This document shows, in pieces, positions 53,266-64,000 of a stretch of DNA of 64,000 bases. Positions within the stretch are counted from its first letter, which is position 1; each line of letters starts with the position of its first letter. A program made the translations under genes and the position numbers. The stretch covers positions 9,128,001 through 9,192,000 of the forward strand of contig OX387201.1 of the NCBI GenBank assembly GCA_947561715.1, in the 5' to 3' direction. The notes under the pieces were generated by a model. That model searched no databases, had not been told where the DNA came from, and saw nothing but the letters and a program-made list of their open reading frames with translations. This stretch comes from Ascidia mentula (lineage: Eukaryota > Chordata > Ascidiacea > Phlebobranchia > Ascidiidae).

Positions 53266-54731
53266 GGGTACCTCTGGAGCGGGGTATTTCGTGTTGAACT
53301 TTGCATTTCAGGGTTAGGAGCCACAAGATACACCTTCTCAAAACAGAAGGGAGCAACGTTTTAAAATAAACGAGTCCTACAAGCAAAGCGAAGTAATATT
53401 CTTTCACGATGCGGCGTTGAACTGGAAGCAAGAAGTTACAATATGAATTGGGTGGCGATTGATAAGACGCTGAAGACCCATATATAGAAACCTCTTAACA
53501 CAGGATGAAATTTTTCGACCTATTTCTATATAACAATAGCCAATAAAAGACGAACATTTTAGTATATACGTAAATTCCGTTTAAACCATCTCTTTAAAAT
53601 TAGCGGCTTTCGAAACAGTATTACCTACACCACTACACAGACAAGTTTAAACAAACTTCATTAAATGCCCTCGAGCTGTTTTAAAGCTTTTGGCATTTCG
53701 CAGACAGCGGTTATTCCGACACTGCAGCTTGCGTAACATTTAACCTGACCACACATGTACGAACATGCAGCACTGTATCCAACTTTATGTGGATTTAAAC
53801 GAATGAAAATTCCCGAAAGTTCATACAAGTTGCAGAAATGACCCTCAACAGGGAGTTCATTAGAATCTACCTTTGTTTACGTTGGCCAACGAATTCCGTA
53901 CTCTCTCACCTCTTGGGCGTGTGCCGGATTCAATAGAAAAAAAAACTTTTTTTTATTTCAGACATTTTGTTCGAGTTTTTTGTTGTGACGTCACATCCTT
54001 ACACACCTGAGTTTTCTACACAAATGCACATCACGCAATAAAGCAGATGAATTAATATTAATATAAGTGTTGTTTGGCAATAAAGTTTTACGCTTTAAAA
54101 AATGCAAAACAAGGTTGCCAATATTAGAAAACGAAGAATTAATCGGCACCGAAAACATATGTTTAATGTTAACTTCTCACATGGGCATCAAGGGGAGTAT
54201 ATTTATTTAAATGAAATGGTAATCCATTTTTGCAAGGTAAACCTGGCAAACTGTTTTTATTTACATCCAGTTTTATATAGCAGTCCTGGATTACGGAAAT
54301 TAGTCAAACATATTCACCAGCATAGTTTAATACAACGATTTGTACAAGAAAGACAAGAAGCAAACTGATAACAGGAAGCTTGTTTTTTTTATCAATATGA
54401 CCATTGAAACTTAGATTATTTGGAAGTTGCGACCTTTAGTGAAAGCAAAGCGGAAAAAAACATATAAAACAATGTACAATTAACTGTTCATTTACCAGCG
54501 CACAGATGACATTAACATTTTTTTGCATGCGATTATATGAGAGTATTTATAGTCGCACTTTTCTCCTCCATGAAAGTAACGTGTTTTAAATCTGGTTGGT
54601 ATGTGACAATTTGGTCAAGGTCATAAATGTGGCAATTAACAAAGCATGGCAAATGGTGGCATGCGAAATTTGTACAAATTGCTCTTTAATAAGCGAGAAA
54701 TGAAACCAATTGGATTCCTGGCCTCGACTTA
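53266..54731. other. Spacer of the inverted duplication; no gene recognised
   Basis: An 88-codon plus-strand frame at 54102-54368 is Lys/Arg/His-rich and has no family features or flanking splice logic. Positions 54440-54720 match the 3' flank of the left arm. Otherwise AT-rich sequence. Confidence 0.35.
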
Positions 54732-56251
54732 TTACATAGGGTATATGGGCCGAAGATGGATGTCCTGCAAGGTCAGCGACAGCAAGTTGCGAAGTTCGTG
54801 CAGCAAGACTGTTACATGCGGATTAACCGCTGCCTGAAAATAAAAAATGCCATTCGTAAGGAATGACTCAGAAGAAGTCCTTGATATCAGATTGCGGTCA
54901 CGCAATAACAGAGCACATACCAAAAGACGGGGGTGTATGGAGTGGAGAATTTCATGGTGAACGTCGTGCTTCAATTTCGATTCTTCACATGTGTTGTTTT
55001 CCTTCTGCGGTAAATACAAGAAGCGTGATAGGCGAAAACGTGATATGGGATCCCGGTAACCCGAACAGGCCGTGACACCGACCATTTTGTTTGATTTTTT
55101 TGTGCCATTCCCAAATGTTTCGATCGAAGATGAGAAAATACGTTGTAAAATTAATTCATTTCAAATTTGAAACCACTCAAATTTTAAGTAGCATCAAGGG
55201 ATTGGTTATTTGGGTCATAGTGGATCCCGCAGTTACAATCACAAAATATTGAACACTTGTTAGTTACATTAGCATGTGGATAATCTTCATACGCAACTAT
55301 TGATTTTTAACAAACTTTTGGTAAAATGCGATTCATCGAATCAGTTGTGGCTAAAATAAGCCACAAAAATATTTTTTTACTTACAAAACAAAATGGAACA
55401 ACATTTGGAAGGAGATGAAAACCACAAGCTGAAGTAAAGTTCTTCCATGAGGCGGCGTAATTTGACCTGAATGCAAGCAGAAAAACAACATATATAAAAA
55501 TGTACATAACAAAAAATAATTCCTAAATTTGCCTCATCTTCTAGAAGTTTCTACAATAGTTTATATTTTTTGGATTGGATCAAACTGGTTAAAACGCGAC
55601 ACAAAATGCTGACTTACAATGGCCCATGCGCGGCATCCATCCCGCAGATCTGTTGGCAGACCACCTCGATTTTGAGCAGCGATTTTTTCACTTCAGAACT
55701 GCATCCAAACTAAACAACACATCAATCAAGTTTTCATTCAGAAATTGTCTTTAACAGACTTTACCGTCTTGTTGTCATTTGAATTTTCGGCTGGCGCCAC
55801 ACGGTTTCGGCAAAGACTGAGTTTATTCACCTGTATACAAAAAAAAGTTTCAACGCACGGATGTTGCAAACTGCGCTCGACGAACTTTGCTTTAAAAGCA
55901 TAAATGTCACAGCTTTTCAAAATTTCAACACAAAAGGGCGAGCCTTGATTCGATGGCCGGTTTTGATATCGTTTGATGTTTTTTAAATCCCCATACCCCA
56001 AAGTCATCATTAAATCACTTCAAGTGCAATCAGCGCGTTTTCAGATGTATTTTACCGGATGAGTGTTGCACAATATTCTAAAAGCTTCCATTATTCCAAC
56101 CCGAAATGTTCGCACTTCAACTTCGCGCGAGCCTTCCAGTGGCAATGCCATCAACACCAAGAGACTGACAACTGTAAGAAATATATTTATCAAGAGAATA
56201 TAGCAACTTTTAATGTGGCCTAGTCGTCATACCACCTTGGAACCACATCAT
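54732..56251 (-). CDS. Secreted 181-aa cysteine-bearing, helix-rich protein (7 exons), unrecognised family
   Basis: Exons: 56236-56251, 56056-56171, 55831-55884, 55618-55709, 55385-55466, 54921-55004 and 54732-54833. All junction phases agree and the lengths sum to 182 codons with TAA at 54732-54734. Residues 1-20 form a classic signal peptide (MMWFQVVSLLVLMALPLEGS). The mature part has nine cysteines (40, 54, 60, 65, 80, 84, 107, 119, 126) and amphipathic stretches such as EVKKSLLKIEVVCQQICGM and a C-terminal HVTVLLHELRNLLSLTLQDI. No glycosyltransferase, protease or EGF-type pattern is seen. Conservation of these exact exons in the inverted copy at 49.8-51.6 kb, with substitutions mostly keeping the frame, argues for a real gene. 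A helical cytokine- or effector-like secreted factor is a guess from size, signal and helices. The exon-3 acceptor (GCAAAG|TTC) is the least certain junction. Confidence 0.68.
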
Positions 56252-57702
56252 TGATCTTGTTGGCAAGCGGGTTACTGAATCTTCTTTGATTTTGTTGGCA
56301 AAGAAAATTGACAAACTAAATATTTGGAATGATAATTAACGCACAATACGGCGTCTGTTTAAAGTGAGAGACAATCCCTGGCAGTGAGATTCCGGCAGGA
56401 CTATATACGTTTGGCCTTTCTTTTAATTTATTTTCTCTATCAACCATTTTTTTCGTTTTGTGCAATCAATGTGTATTCAAACCTGTGCCTTTTTCACAGA
56501 GTGCACAAGACCCAGTTCATCCTGCAGCCATAGACACGTGAGCCAGCTGCAGGATTAGCAACCGACGGTTTGTAGTCTAACGCCACCCTGCAAACAATGT
56601 AATATAAAATATCCTAAACGCGCCAATATTGCAGCAAACCATGTACGTGAACTTCAAGCCCATGCAACTATAAAGTTTACAATAAACGAACATCGCCGTT
56701 ACGCTGAAAGTTCCGATGAAACCCACAGTTTTTTTTATCAAAAATAAATATTTTGATGCCTGTTTAGGCTAAATATAGTTTTCTGGTATAGCTTGGATTA
56801 AGCATATATCCAGAATATTTTCCATTATTTTTTTCAACATAACCGATATGCATAATTTTCAGAGTAAATCGGTGCATTTCGTCACAGAGTGGTAAAATTT
56901 TTGCATCCGAAAACGGCGCGATAGTTTATCTAATGTTTGTGTTTGGCCAAAACTGAAAATAGGCCGTGAGTCAAGACTGACGTCACCGCAAGCATATTTG
57001 TGGTAAGAAAGTGAAATTGTAACTCAAACCTGCCGAAATGAAAATTTGCTACCAAATTCCGCCTGAACAGTTTTTAAACTTAAAGGTTAACACTGAATGC
57101 TGGAATGCATTTTAATGCGTCTGCACGAAAAGACATGTTTCAAAAATAGCGTTTCAAAATAGCAAGGAAACGGAAATTACAAAACCTTTTCGCACGCAAA
57201 CTTAATTTAACGTTTAGCCCACTGGCCGCTCTCTGCTATACTGCCCATGTTATACAACATATAAGCAGGAGGAACTTAAAATGTGTAGTTATAATTAAAC
57301 CTATAAACACTTAGCAAATTTTGGTTGCATTAAAAATTATTTCCGATTAAATAATTGCTCCTGACGCTAACGGGCATAATGTCGGGCATTTTTTTCAATT
57401 TTAAAGCTCTTGTGGGGTGCAAACCAATAATTTTAAAGCAATAAAAGTTAAAAAGGTTAAACAATCACTTATTAGCTATCTAAACAAACCGCTCATTCAC
57501 TGAACTCACAAGGAATAGTGAACAGCAGAGCAATATTTTTTGGAGTTCCTTTTTAAACGAAAATCAAAACTTCCAAATATCACTAGTCCAAACAAACAGC
57601 AACCAAATATTTCACAATCGCTATTTTTAACGCACCGTTGCTCGTTGTCGGCAAAACTGTGTCAACGTTAGTTGCGCAATTAGTTTCGTGCGGGAACGAA
57701 GG
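56252..57702. other. 5' flank of the secreted-protein gene and unassigned sequence
   Basis: Positions 56252-56530 are the duplicated 5' flank shared with the left arm and with the 52.8-53.3 kb fragment, a probable promoter region. From 56650 to 57700 there is AT-rich sequence with no supported coding or structural feature. Confidence 0.4.
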
Positions 57703-58332
57703 ATGAATGATGGAAGTTTGCGCCAAGACAAGCTCGTGGCTTATTTACGGTTGTACAGAACCAGTGCAGGTTAGTACGACTTCTTCTTAGCTTTTACGAC
57801 CTTGTAAGACACTGCCACATTGGCATAAAATTGATTTTTGCCACTGTCGTTTTTGCTCGTGAAATGATTAATTACACACATACTGCCGACAGCAGGATTA
57901 TACATGTTGCAAATTTCCCTTCTGTCTGCCCCATATTTTTATTTAATTTAATAAATACATTTGAAGGTATATCCCAGAAGGATTTTGTACCAACGTCAAA
58001 GAACGCGATATATCCTTGCTGGAAAGGCGCAAGGTACGAAGTTGTCTTCGAAAGAGTCAGGTTTATAATGCCACACAGTTTTGTAACGCTCCCCGCACAA
58101 AAAAAAATGAGGTTACTAAAGTTCATGCGTGTAAGATGCCTTTTGATTGAAAATTGCAAATTTAGAACATATTTTACGTGCGACAACATCCGCGTTATCC
58201 TCAAATGTAGAAGTGCCACCAGAAGCTGCTTATATAAGGCCTCCTCAAACCCTGTATGATATTATTACTTTGGCGATGTCTCGGAACTTCGCGGCAAACT
58301 ATGATAAAAAGTCGTGCTACAAATGCCGTTAA
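57703..58332 (+). CDS. Possible small gene of unknown identity (incomplete model)
   Basis: ATG at 57703 opens 22 codons to a CAG|GTTAGT donor at 57769 (phase 1). A TATATCCCAG acceptor then gives an exon at 57978-58033 that completes the codon and reads GFCTNVKERDISLLERRK before GTACGA. Downstream, a frame ending at TAA 58330-58332 is strongly protein-like (EVPPEAAYIRPPQTLYDI) after a TGTAG acceptor at 58210. Its phase does not match exon 2, so an exon is missing or the junctions are wrong. No family is recognised. Confidence 0.35.
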
Positions 58333-59652
58333 AAAAACGAAAAAAATCAGATACCACCTACTTGTAACTTCATTACAACAAATACAGAGAAAGGGGTCGC
58401 GTAAATACTTTTTATATTTTCATTGCGACGTTGCCATCGTGTAGTAACATCATCCAATTCCTTCCGCCTTTTATGAATGCAATTAATTGGTGTAAATAGC
58501 CGGTTGAGTCGCCCTTAAAACAAAAAAACGTTTTAATATTTTCAATATTAAATTAAACTGAAAATAGATAATAGCCTATACACGTCCGTCTCGAGTGCGG
58601 TGAATCTTTTTTAATGTGTTACACGCGAAAATGTTTGGTAACCACACCGACTAAGCATATTGCAATATTGCAGAATTACAATATAAAATAACATTGTGTT
58701 AAACGCATTTATTGTTAAGAATACATGTTTCGCTAAACATAAGCATCTTCAGCTCTAAAACAAAACGGAAAACAAAAATAAACACTCTGAGTAGCAATAT
58801 CTGGTGACCTACTTGCGTGGTGTAGCGTAGCAGCCCATTTGTTTGGCCAGTTTTTAGCATTAATTTTTCAGCATTTTATTCAGCATGTTTTAATGTACAT
58901 AGAGGGACTGCAACTTAGTCAAAACCGTAAAACGAAAAACGTCAAAGGAAAACAGTACATTGTGTAAACGACAAAAAACGGAAGTGACACAAAACACGTG
59001 GTAGCACATAACATAAATAGGACAAATAAGATACAGGGCAAAATTTATTGTATCCAACTGCCGTCGTCGAAAGCCTGTAAAACAGAAAATTTGTCCAGTC
59101 GAAATTTTATAACATTCAGTTTCTGTGCCGAACTCAATCCTAGACCATATACAACCAATCGTCCATACGAATTATTCTACACTCTATCAAATATTTTCCA
59201 GCTATCGTTTGTTGTTTTAGGAAACTTTCTGACAAAAGTTAAATCCATCCAAGATTATTCAAACAAAGGAGGCAGAAGATCAGCGTCTTTATTTAAAATG
59301 ATTGATAATTGATAAAGACAGAAACTGACGATGCTATAAACTAAACTGATATCAAAATTTCTGTTCGTTTAATAAAAGTTTATTATACGCTAATCGCCTC
59401 CTCTTTTTCATAATTTTTTACGTAATTGACAAGTTGAGGAAGTCGAGCATTTTACTTATCCGTAAAGCTAAGCAAAACATATTATAAGAACACAAGAAAA
59501 AAATATGAACGGCCTTACAAGATATGCTTTTACACCTTTGCCTTATCTGCAAATGCAACCCCTTAAATTACACCCGCGTTAAGTACTCAAGTAATATATT
59601 CATATAAAAAAGGCATCTTCTTAAATAAACTGATACTGGTAAATCTTGACAG

Positions 59653-59838
59653 CTACCATTGGCAAGGGAAGAAGAAATTTTAGCTGTTGTCAGAGATTGG
59701 TTTTGCCTGATGAATATTGATCACCCAGGAGTTTGGGTGACTCCCCGAACATGCAACAATTCTGATGGAAAAGTGAGAAGTTTAAACCTAGCAGCTAAAT
59801 CGTGTCTTCGCATGCTATTTTCAGTTAACAACAAAGCA
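59653..59838 (+). CDS. Probable internal exon, unknown protein (62 codons)
   Basis: Flanked by a CTTGACAG acceptor and a GCA|GTAAGT donor, open in phase 0 over all 62 codons. It starts LPLAREEEILAVVRDWFC and contains HPGVWVTPRTCNNSDGK and AAKSCLRMLFSVNNKA. The amphipathic start and two Trp-containing runs look like a folded domain. I do not recognise the family and could not link it to a neighbouring exon with matching phase. Confidence 0.45.
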
Positions 59839-61251
59839 GTAAGTATTACGCCAAGAACCTTTTTCGACTTGTACCCACTTGTATTGGTCAACATAAAAAA
59901 GATTAACCTACAACAAAGTCAAATGTCATTCACCTTTAGTTAATTCCCAACTGAAAGAAACCCAAAATTAAATTTTGAAAAGCTACAAAACAAAGAAAAA
60001 TGGTTTCAAACAATCTCATCAAAAATTGTTTACTTTTGAATCGTGTCGGACGTTAAATGAGTCGTTTGACTTGAACACAATTAATAAAGTAGAGTTACAC
60101 CAAATATTACACCGTGAGGACTGACACTACTATTGGTAGGCTATACCGCTGGAAAAAGCGGAACATTACTTCATTGGACATTTTTCGGCAAAGAACTGGT
60201 AGAAACTCAAACCACCTCCGTAACCCTCCATACCCTCCGTAACCAAAACAGATTTGAAACAATTCCCAAAATTCGTCAAATAGTTTGAAAATATTTTTTT
60301 TTTAAATATATTTCTTGGCTCTTTTCTGTTGCAATTTAGCTGGTGAACGCATCTTACTAAAATATCATGCATATTTTATTTTACACTAGCAATTCTTGTA
60401 GAATAATAAACGTTGATGTGGACGTTTTTTGGCGATTTAAGCAAATCAGCCCACGTCAAAAACAATATGGCACGTACAAAGTCATAGCTTTTAGTGAGTG
60501 TGAACAAAATGGCCGCCATTGGGACTGGAGTAGTCAAATTTACCATATCAACAGACATTCTTTATCTACCACAAGTTTAAATTAAACTGCAATGTAATGC
60601 CCTCGAGCAGTGGTATGCGTATGGTATAAGCATTTCGCCGAAAGCGATCGTTTGCCGAAACACCAAAGTTGTCTGCAACTGAACTGGATATTTGTCTGGA
60701 CGCGTACGTGCAAAAATGCACAGAAGCAAAATCACATCCTGTCGGCTTTAAACCAGCCCGTCACTAATCACAATAATAAAAATATCAAATTTTATCGATC
60801 GTTGGAAAAATATATGTATTTCGTATTTTGGGAATAAACAGGCCGTTTGGATAACAAAATTAAACTTATTTTGAATTATTAAACAAAGCTCAATGTTAGG
60901 CCTATATCAGCCCTGTTATGTTCGTTTTGTCGCAACGAGAACCCAATGCAACAAACCCATGAAAATTAGAATAAAAAAATCCCTTTGAAGCAATCACGGC
61001 ATTTGGCACAGTGCATAATATATTCTCAGGTCCAGCAGTAAAAATAAATATTTTTTTCTTGCGATAAAATCAAGATACAATGTGCTCTGTGCTGTGCCAT
61101 TGAATTGTTTATGACGTCAGATTGATTCAGTATTAACAAAAAACAACATGTTCCTTGACATATTTGTTTGACGCACTTTAGTTATGTGTTAAGTTCTACA
61201 AGCATATATATTATTTAATCATACCTTTCTAGCAATTGGATCTCATTTCAG

Positions 61252-61343
61252 TGGTGATTGGAGTCACCCAGCATTGCCTCCAACGGTGGTTCACTGCGCA
61301 CAAATCCCTCCGCAAAAGACAAAATTTTCAGAAATCCAAGTGA
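61252..61343 (+). CDS. Possible terminal exon, unknown protein
   Basis: After a CTCATTTCAG acceptor, an open frame entered in phase 1 reads VVIGVTQHCLQRWFTAHKSL and a basic tail, ending at TGA 61341-61343. The basic-helical composition suggests coding, but it is short and unsupported by a phase-matched upstream exon. It could belong with the 59.7 kb exon if an intermediate exon is missing. Confidence 0.3.
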
Positions 61344-63149
61344 ATGGTCAAAAGGAATCAGTTACAAGTTTTTCTTTTAACTAATTCAGCATCGATAATA
61401 AGCCAATTTAAGATAAACGTCTATGTTACCATTAAAAGCCTGAAACATATTTTTGTTTACCATAACTGCGTGCCATAATGCAAATTTTCACAACAACAAA
61501 GAAAATTATTTAAAAATAGATATTGTCAGAAACGAAACCTAAAGGTTTAAAGGCAATCAACAAAAAAACTTGTAAGTAACGATTTGCAACAAATGTTGAT
61601 TTAGTCACATTTGTCATGAATTGGTGAAAAAAGTAAGCAAATGTTGTAGCATAGTTAAGCCAATAACTTGTCCCATTAAGTTTCTTTGCGAAGTCTGTTT
61701 TCCTAAGCTTTGGGTAGTTTTGTTGCTATAAAAGACAACGTGGTCTCTTTGAATAAACAAAACAGAAGCGAGGGAGAGCGGCAACGGATGATATTTTTAA
61801 AAGTAAGCCGCCAAATGTATTTTTTATGATATGAGTGAATTCCGGAATAGTGGACTTATCAGTCTGGTTTGTCAGCAACCTTCGCCAATAAGCAACAATG
61901 ATTAGATGTAAAACTCATCTACAGCTCATGCAAAACTGCAGGATATACATGCATTCGCAATTATGTTACCCAGATAGCAATTAAGCCTGTCTCAAACTTA
62001 ATAATTAATAGGGCCAAGCAAATGGGTAGGTAAACAACTAACTATTAGGTTTCCTATCAGCACCCACTCTGCCTAACTGATAGCCGCGTTCTCCGACATA
62101 AAAATACATTAGACGACCAGTCCAGTATGGCGCCCTAAAATGCCGAGAGTGATATTACGATGGTGGCCGAAACAAAGAAGAAGAAAAACAACAAGTAACT
62201 GGAAAAACACACATGAATAAAAAACAAACAATAATTAAAATGGCTGAAATTCTCTTCTTTGCATTAAAACTTAAACATGTTATAAGTGCAATTGTAGCCT
62301 TTTATCTCCCACCAACGCTTCTAACTGCAAAACGTACTGGAACTGCATTGTTGCACCGAATCATCGCTGCGGGTTATGACGCTTGAAAACAGTTTTTGTG
62401 TTCATTGATGTGTTTCTAACAGACTTGGACAACTACGTTTTTTTTTCTTTCAGAATGGAATCAAAAATTTATTTTTTATATTTTTCAATTAGATTAAAAT
62501 GAAAATTAGAAGTGCATTTGTTTTTCCTTTGTACAATATGCTTTCTTATATACTGGTCGTATAAATTTAAAATTGACGTAATTTTTGTTTAGGGGACATC
62601 GAACCTCATGTGATCGGGCGAAATTGCAAGACGTGCCGATTATTCAGGGAGTGTCATCAGCTACCAATTTTTCTTTCGAACAACCGTACGCAGTTTCGGT
62701 TGTAGAATCTACCAAGGAAAACCATAATAATCACGAAAGTCTACGTTCGTTTACGTCACTCACCAAACTCCGTACAGTCTCGCCTAGCCGTGATCTCCTG
62801 TTCTATTCCGGAAAGTTCTTTTTCCATTTGATACTTTTGCGTTCGGGTTTCCTTCAATTTTGTGTTGTGACTTCAGTCTGATTTGGTCACAGTCTATTTA
62901 GTTTGTTGTTTTATTTCATTTAAGATCGATTTATCAGTTTTCCGGCAGTTGTGAAGTTGTAACCCGATATTTAAATTTACCACGCAAATACACAATAGTA
63001 AAAAAGCTGCACTAATATGCACATGTTGTTGGCAGTAAATAACAGAAACAATATTAAGAAAAAAACAATTGCAGTAAACACATACAGAATTGAAATACAA
63101 AGAACAAAATTTAGTGAAAACGTCAGGCCCTATGTACAAAAGTTGTGGT

Positions 63150-64000
63150 CTAAACATTGTCATTATTTTTGGCTTTTTTGATGAACTTGTCCATTGAACC
63201 AGTAGTGATCTTGTGCTTTAGTTTTGCTGGAGAAGATTGCTTAGTTGGCAGGGATGATGGTTTTGATGGTGATGATTTGGCAGTAGACAGCCACTTCATC
63301 ATAGACTTACTCTCATTTTTGTATTTTGATGGAGCAGAATTTTTCACATCATCGAGGTCTACCTCTTTCCAGCACTAAATAGTCGGGTATTTAGGCACAG
63401 TTTATAACAAGTTTTGAAACAAAAGGAAAAACGGGCTGGATAATGTTAAGCCAGTATGCTTTAAAAATAACTCATGATGTAGTTTAAAAATAACTCATGA
63501 TGCAGCAAATTATGTACAAGCCTTGAGAAATGCAATCAAAAAGTTGAAAGAAAAAAATGCCAGAAATACGTCTCTACATATTTATCCGTGCAATGAAATT
63601 AGACCATTTTTGTGCCTTTTAAGCCTTTCATCTTACAACACTGAACAAATCTTACTTCTGGGCCATGATTTCTTGAATTGTTCACAAAACTTGAAACTGG
63701 ATGCCACTTAAGACAATCTTTTGGCTTGATAAGTTTTAATGCTTCATTAAGTGGCACATTTTTGGAATCCAACCACATCTCCACTTCTTCATCGTTTGCT
63801 TGGAAATAACATGTTTTGTGATAAAAGCCAACACAAACAAAGTTCAAAACATTTGGTAATTTTTTATCAACACCTTCCTTATTAAACATTGCTTTATGAT
63901 CACAAACATCCCAAAAGGTATTGTATTCACCTAAGATAGCTGGCATCCTGTGGTGTAGCCATGCAAAGCTTGGATCAGCATCCACTGTGATTACAGTAAA
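63150..64000 (-). CDS. HMCES: HMCES / SRAP-domain abasic-site shield protein (3' part)
   Basis: HMCES crosslinks to abasic sites in single-stranded DNA at replication forks. Exons seen: 63931-64000 (continuing off the right edge), 63656-63798 and 63150-63375, ending in TAG. Junction phases agree. The SRAP C-terminal signature is clear: TVDADPSFAWLHHRMPAIL contains the active-site His of the HRMP motif, followed by EEVEMWLDS, LNEALKLIKP and the invariant PVSSFVNNSRNHGPE. The catalytic N-terminal Cys2 and the Asn/Glu residues lie outside the window. The last exon encodes a Ser/Lys-rich tail with two short hydrophobic motifs, SMMKWLSTAK and GSMDKFIKKA, at positions comparable with the tail motifs of vertebrate HMCES. 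The second resembles a PCNA-interacting motif. Confidence 0.93.
63460..63501. repeat. Two tandem copies of a ~23-bp unit
   Basis: TTAAAAATAACTCATGATG occurs at about 63460-63478 and again at 63483-63501. It lies in the intron between the last two HMCES exons and is likely a local slippage duplication. Confidence 0.65.

Larger units (their letters stand above)
58333..63149. other. Gene-poor interval with a few splice-flanked open segments
   Basis: Besides the two possible exons listed separately (59653-59838 and 61252-61343), the plus strand has an open segment after TTTAG at 62590 (DIEPHVIGRNCKTCRLFREC). A segment at 60402-60493 between TTGTAG and GTGAGT is open on both strands. No consistent gene can be built by phase. 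The remainder is AT-rich and featureless to my reading. Confidence 0.35.

Noticed and set aside
60367..60585. Overlapping open frames on both strands as an exon
   Set aside because: Splice-like borders exist on the plus strand, but the opposite strand is equally open and no neighbouring exon matches in phase.

Overview
This is a window of animal nuclear DNA. It is AT-rich, its genes are split by many short GT-AG introns, and the recognisable products are metazoan: a B-Raf-type RAF kinase, a sphingosine-1-phosphate phosphatase, an HMCES/SRAP protein, a PCMTD-type methyltransferase fragment, a four-pass claudin/PMP22-like protein and an ARF-like GTPase. Compact genes, small introns and abundant short hAT-like non-autonomous elements suggest an invertebrate chordate such as an ascidian. 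That assignment is inference. No rRNA, tRNA, CRISPR or bacterial-type operon was found.

Layout. Positions 0.6-7.6 kb (minus) carry the 5' two-thirds of a RAF gene: N-terminal BRS segment, Ras-binding domain, C1 zinc domain and a 14-3-3 site. The kinase domain must lie beyond the left edge. A 7.4 kb stretch without a recognised gene separates it from a divergent 24-exon gene at 15.0-29.6 kb (plus). That gene encodes a 2,093-residue C2H2 zinc-finger protein with a CtBP-type PLDLR motif. Positions 29.8-31.8 kb (minus) hold the four-pass membrane protein, and 33.5-35.7 kb (minus) a divergent ARF-like GTPase with a 394-residue tail. At 38.8-39.1 kb there is a single PCMTD-like exon with no visible partners. 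SGPP follows at 41.3-43.8 kb (minus).

The right third is the accessory part. At 45.0-47.5 kb (plus) two tandem paralogues are built from class 1-1 exons, and five of their six internal or terminal exons carry a clear copy of one short Asn/Gly motif (the sixth is looser). At 48.7-56.5 kb there is a multi-copy block around an inverted duplication. The right copy (minus) is an intact 7-exon gene for a secreted 181-residue cysteine-bearing helical protein. The left copy (plus) is frameshifted, and two further fragments lie nearby. Beyond that are a few splice-flanked ORFs of unknown identity and, at the right edge (minus), the 3' end of HMCES.

Exon models were made by hand from splice consensus and reading-phase continuity. 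Every model called complete sums to a whole number of codons. The genes look like independent transcription units. The best candidates for something undescribed are the two lineage-specific loci at 45-47.5 kb and 48.7-56.5 kb.
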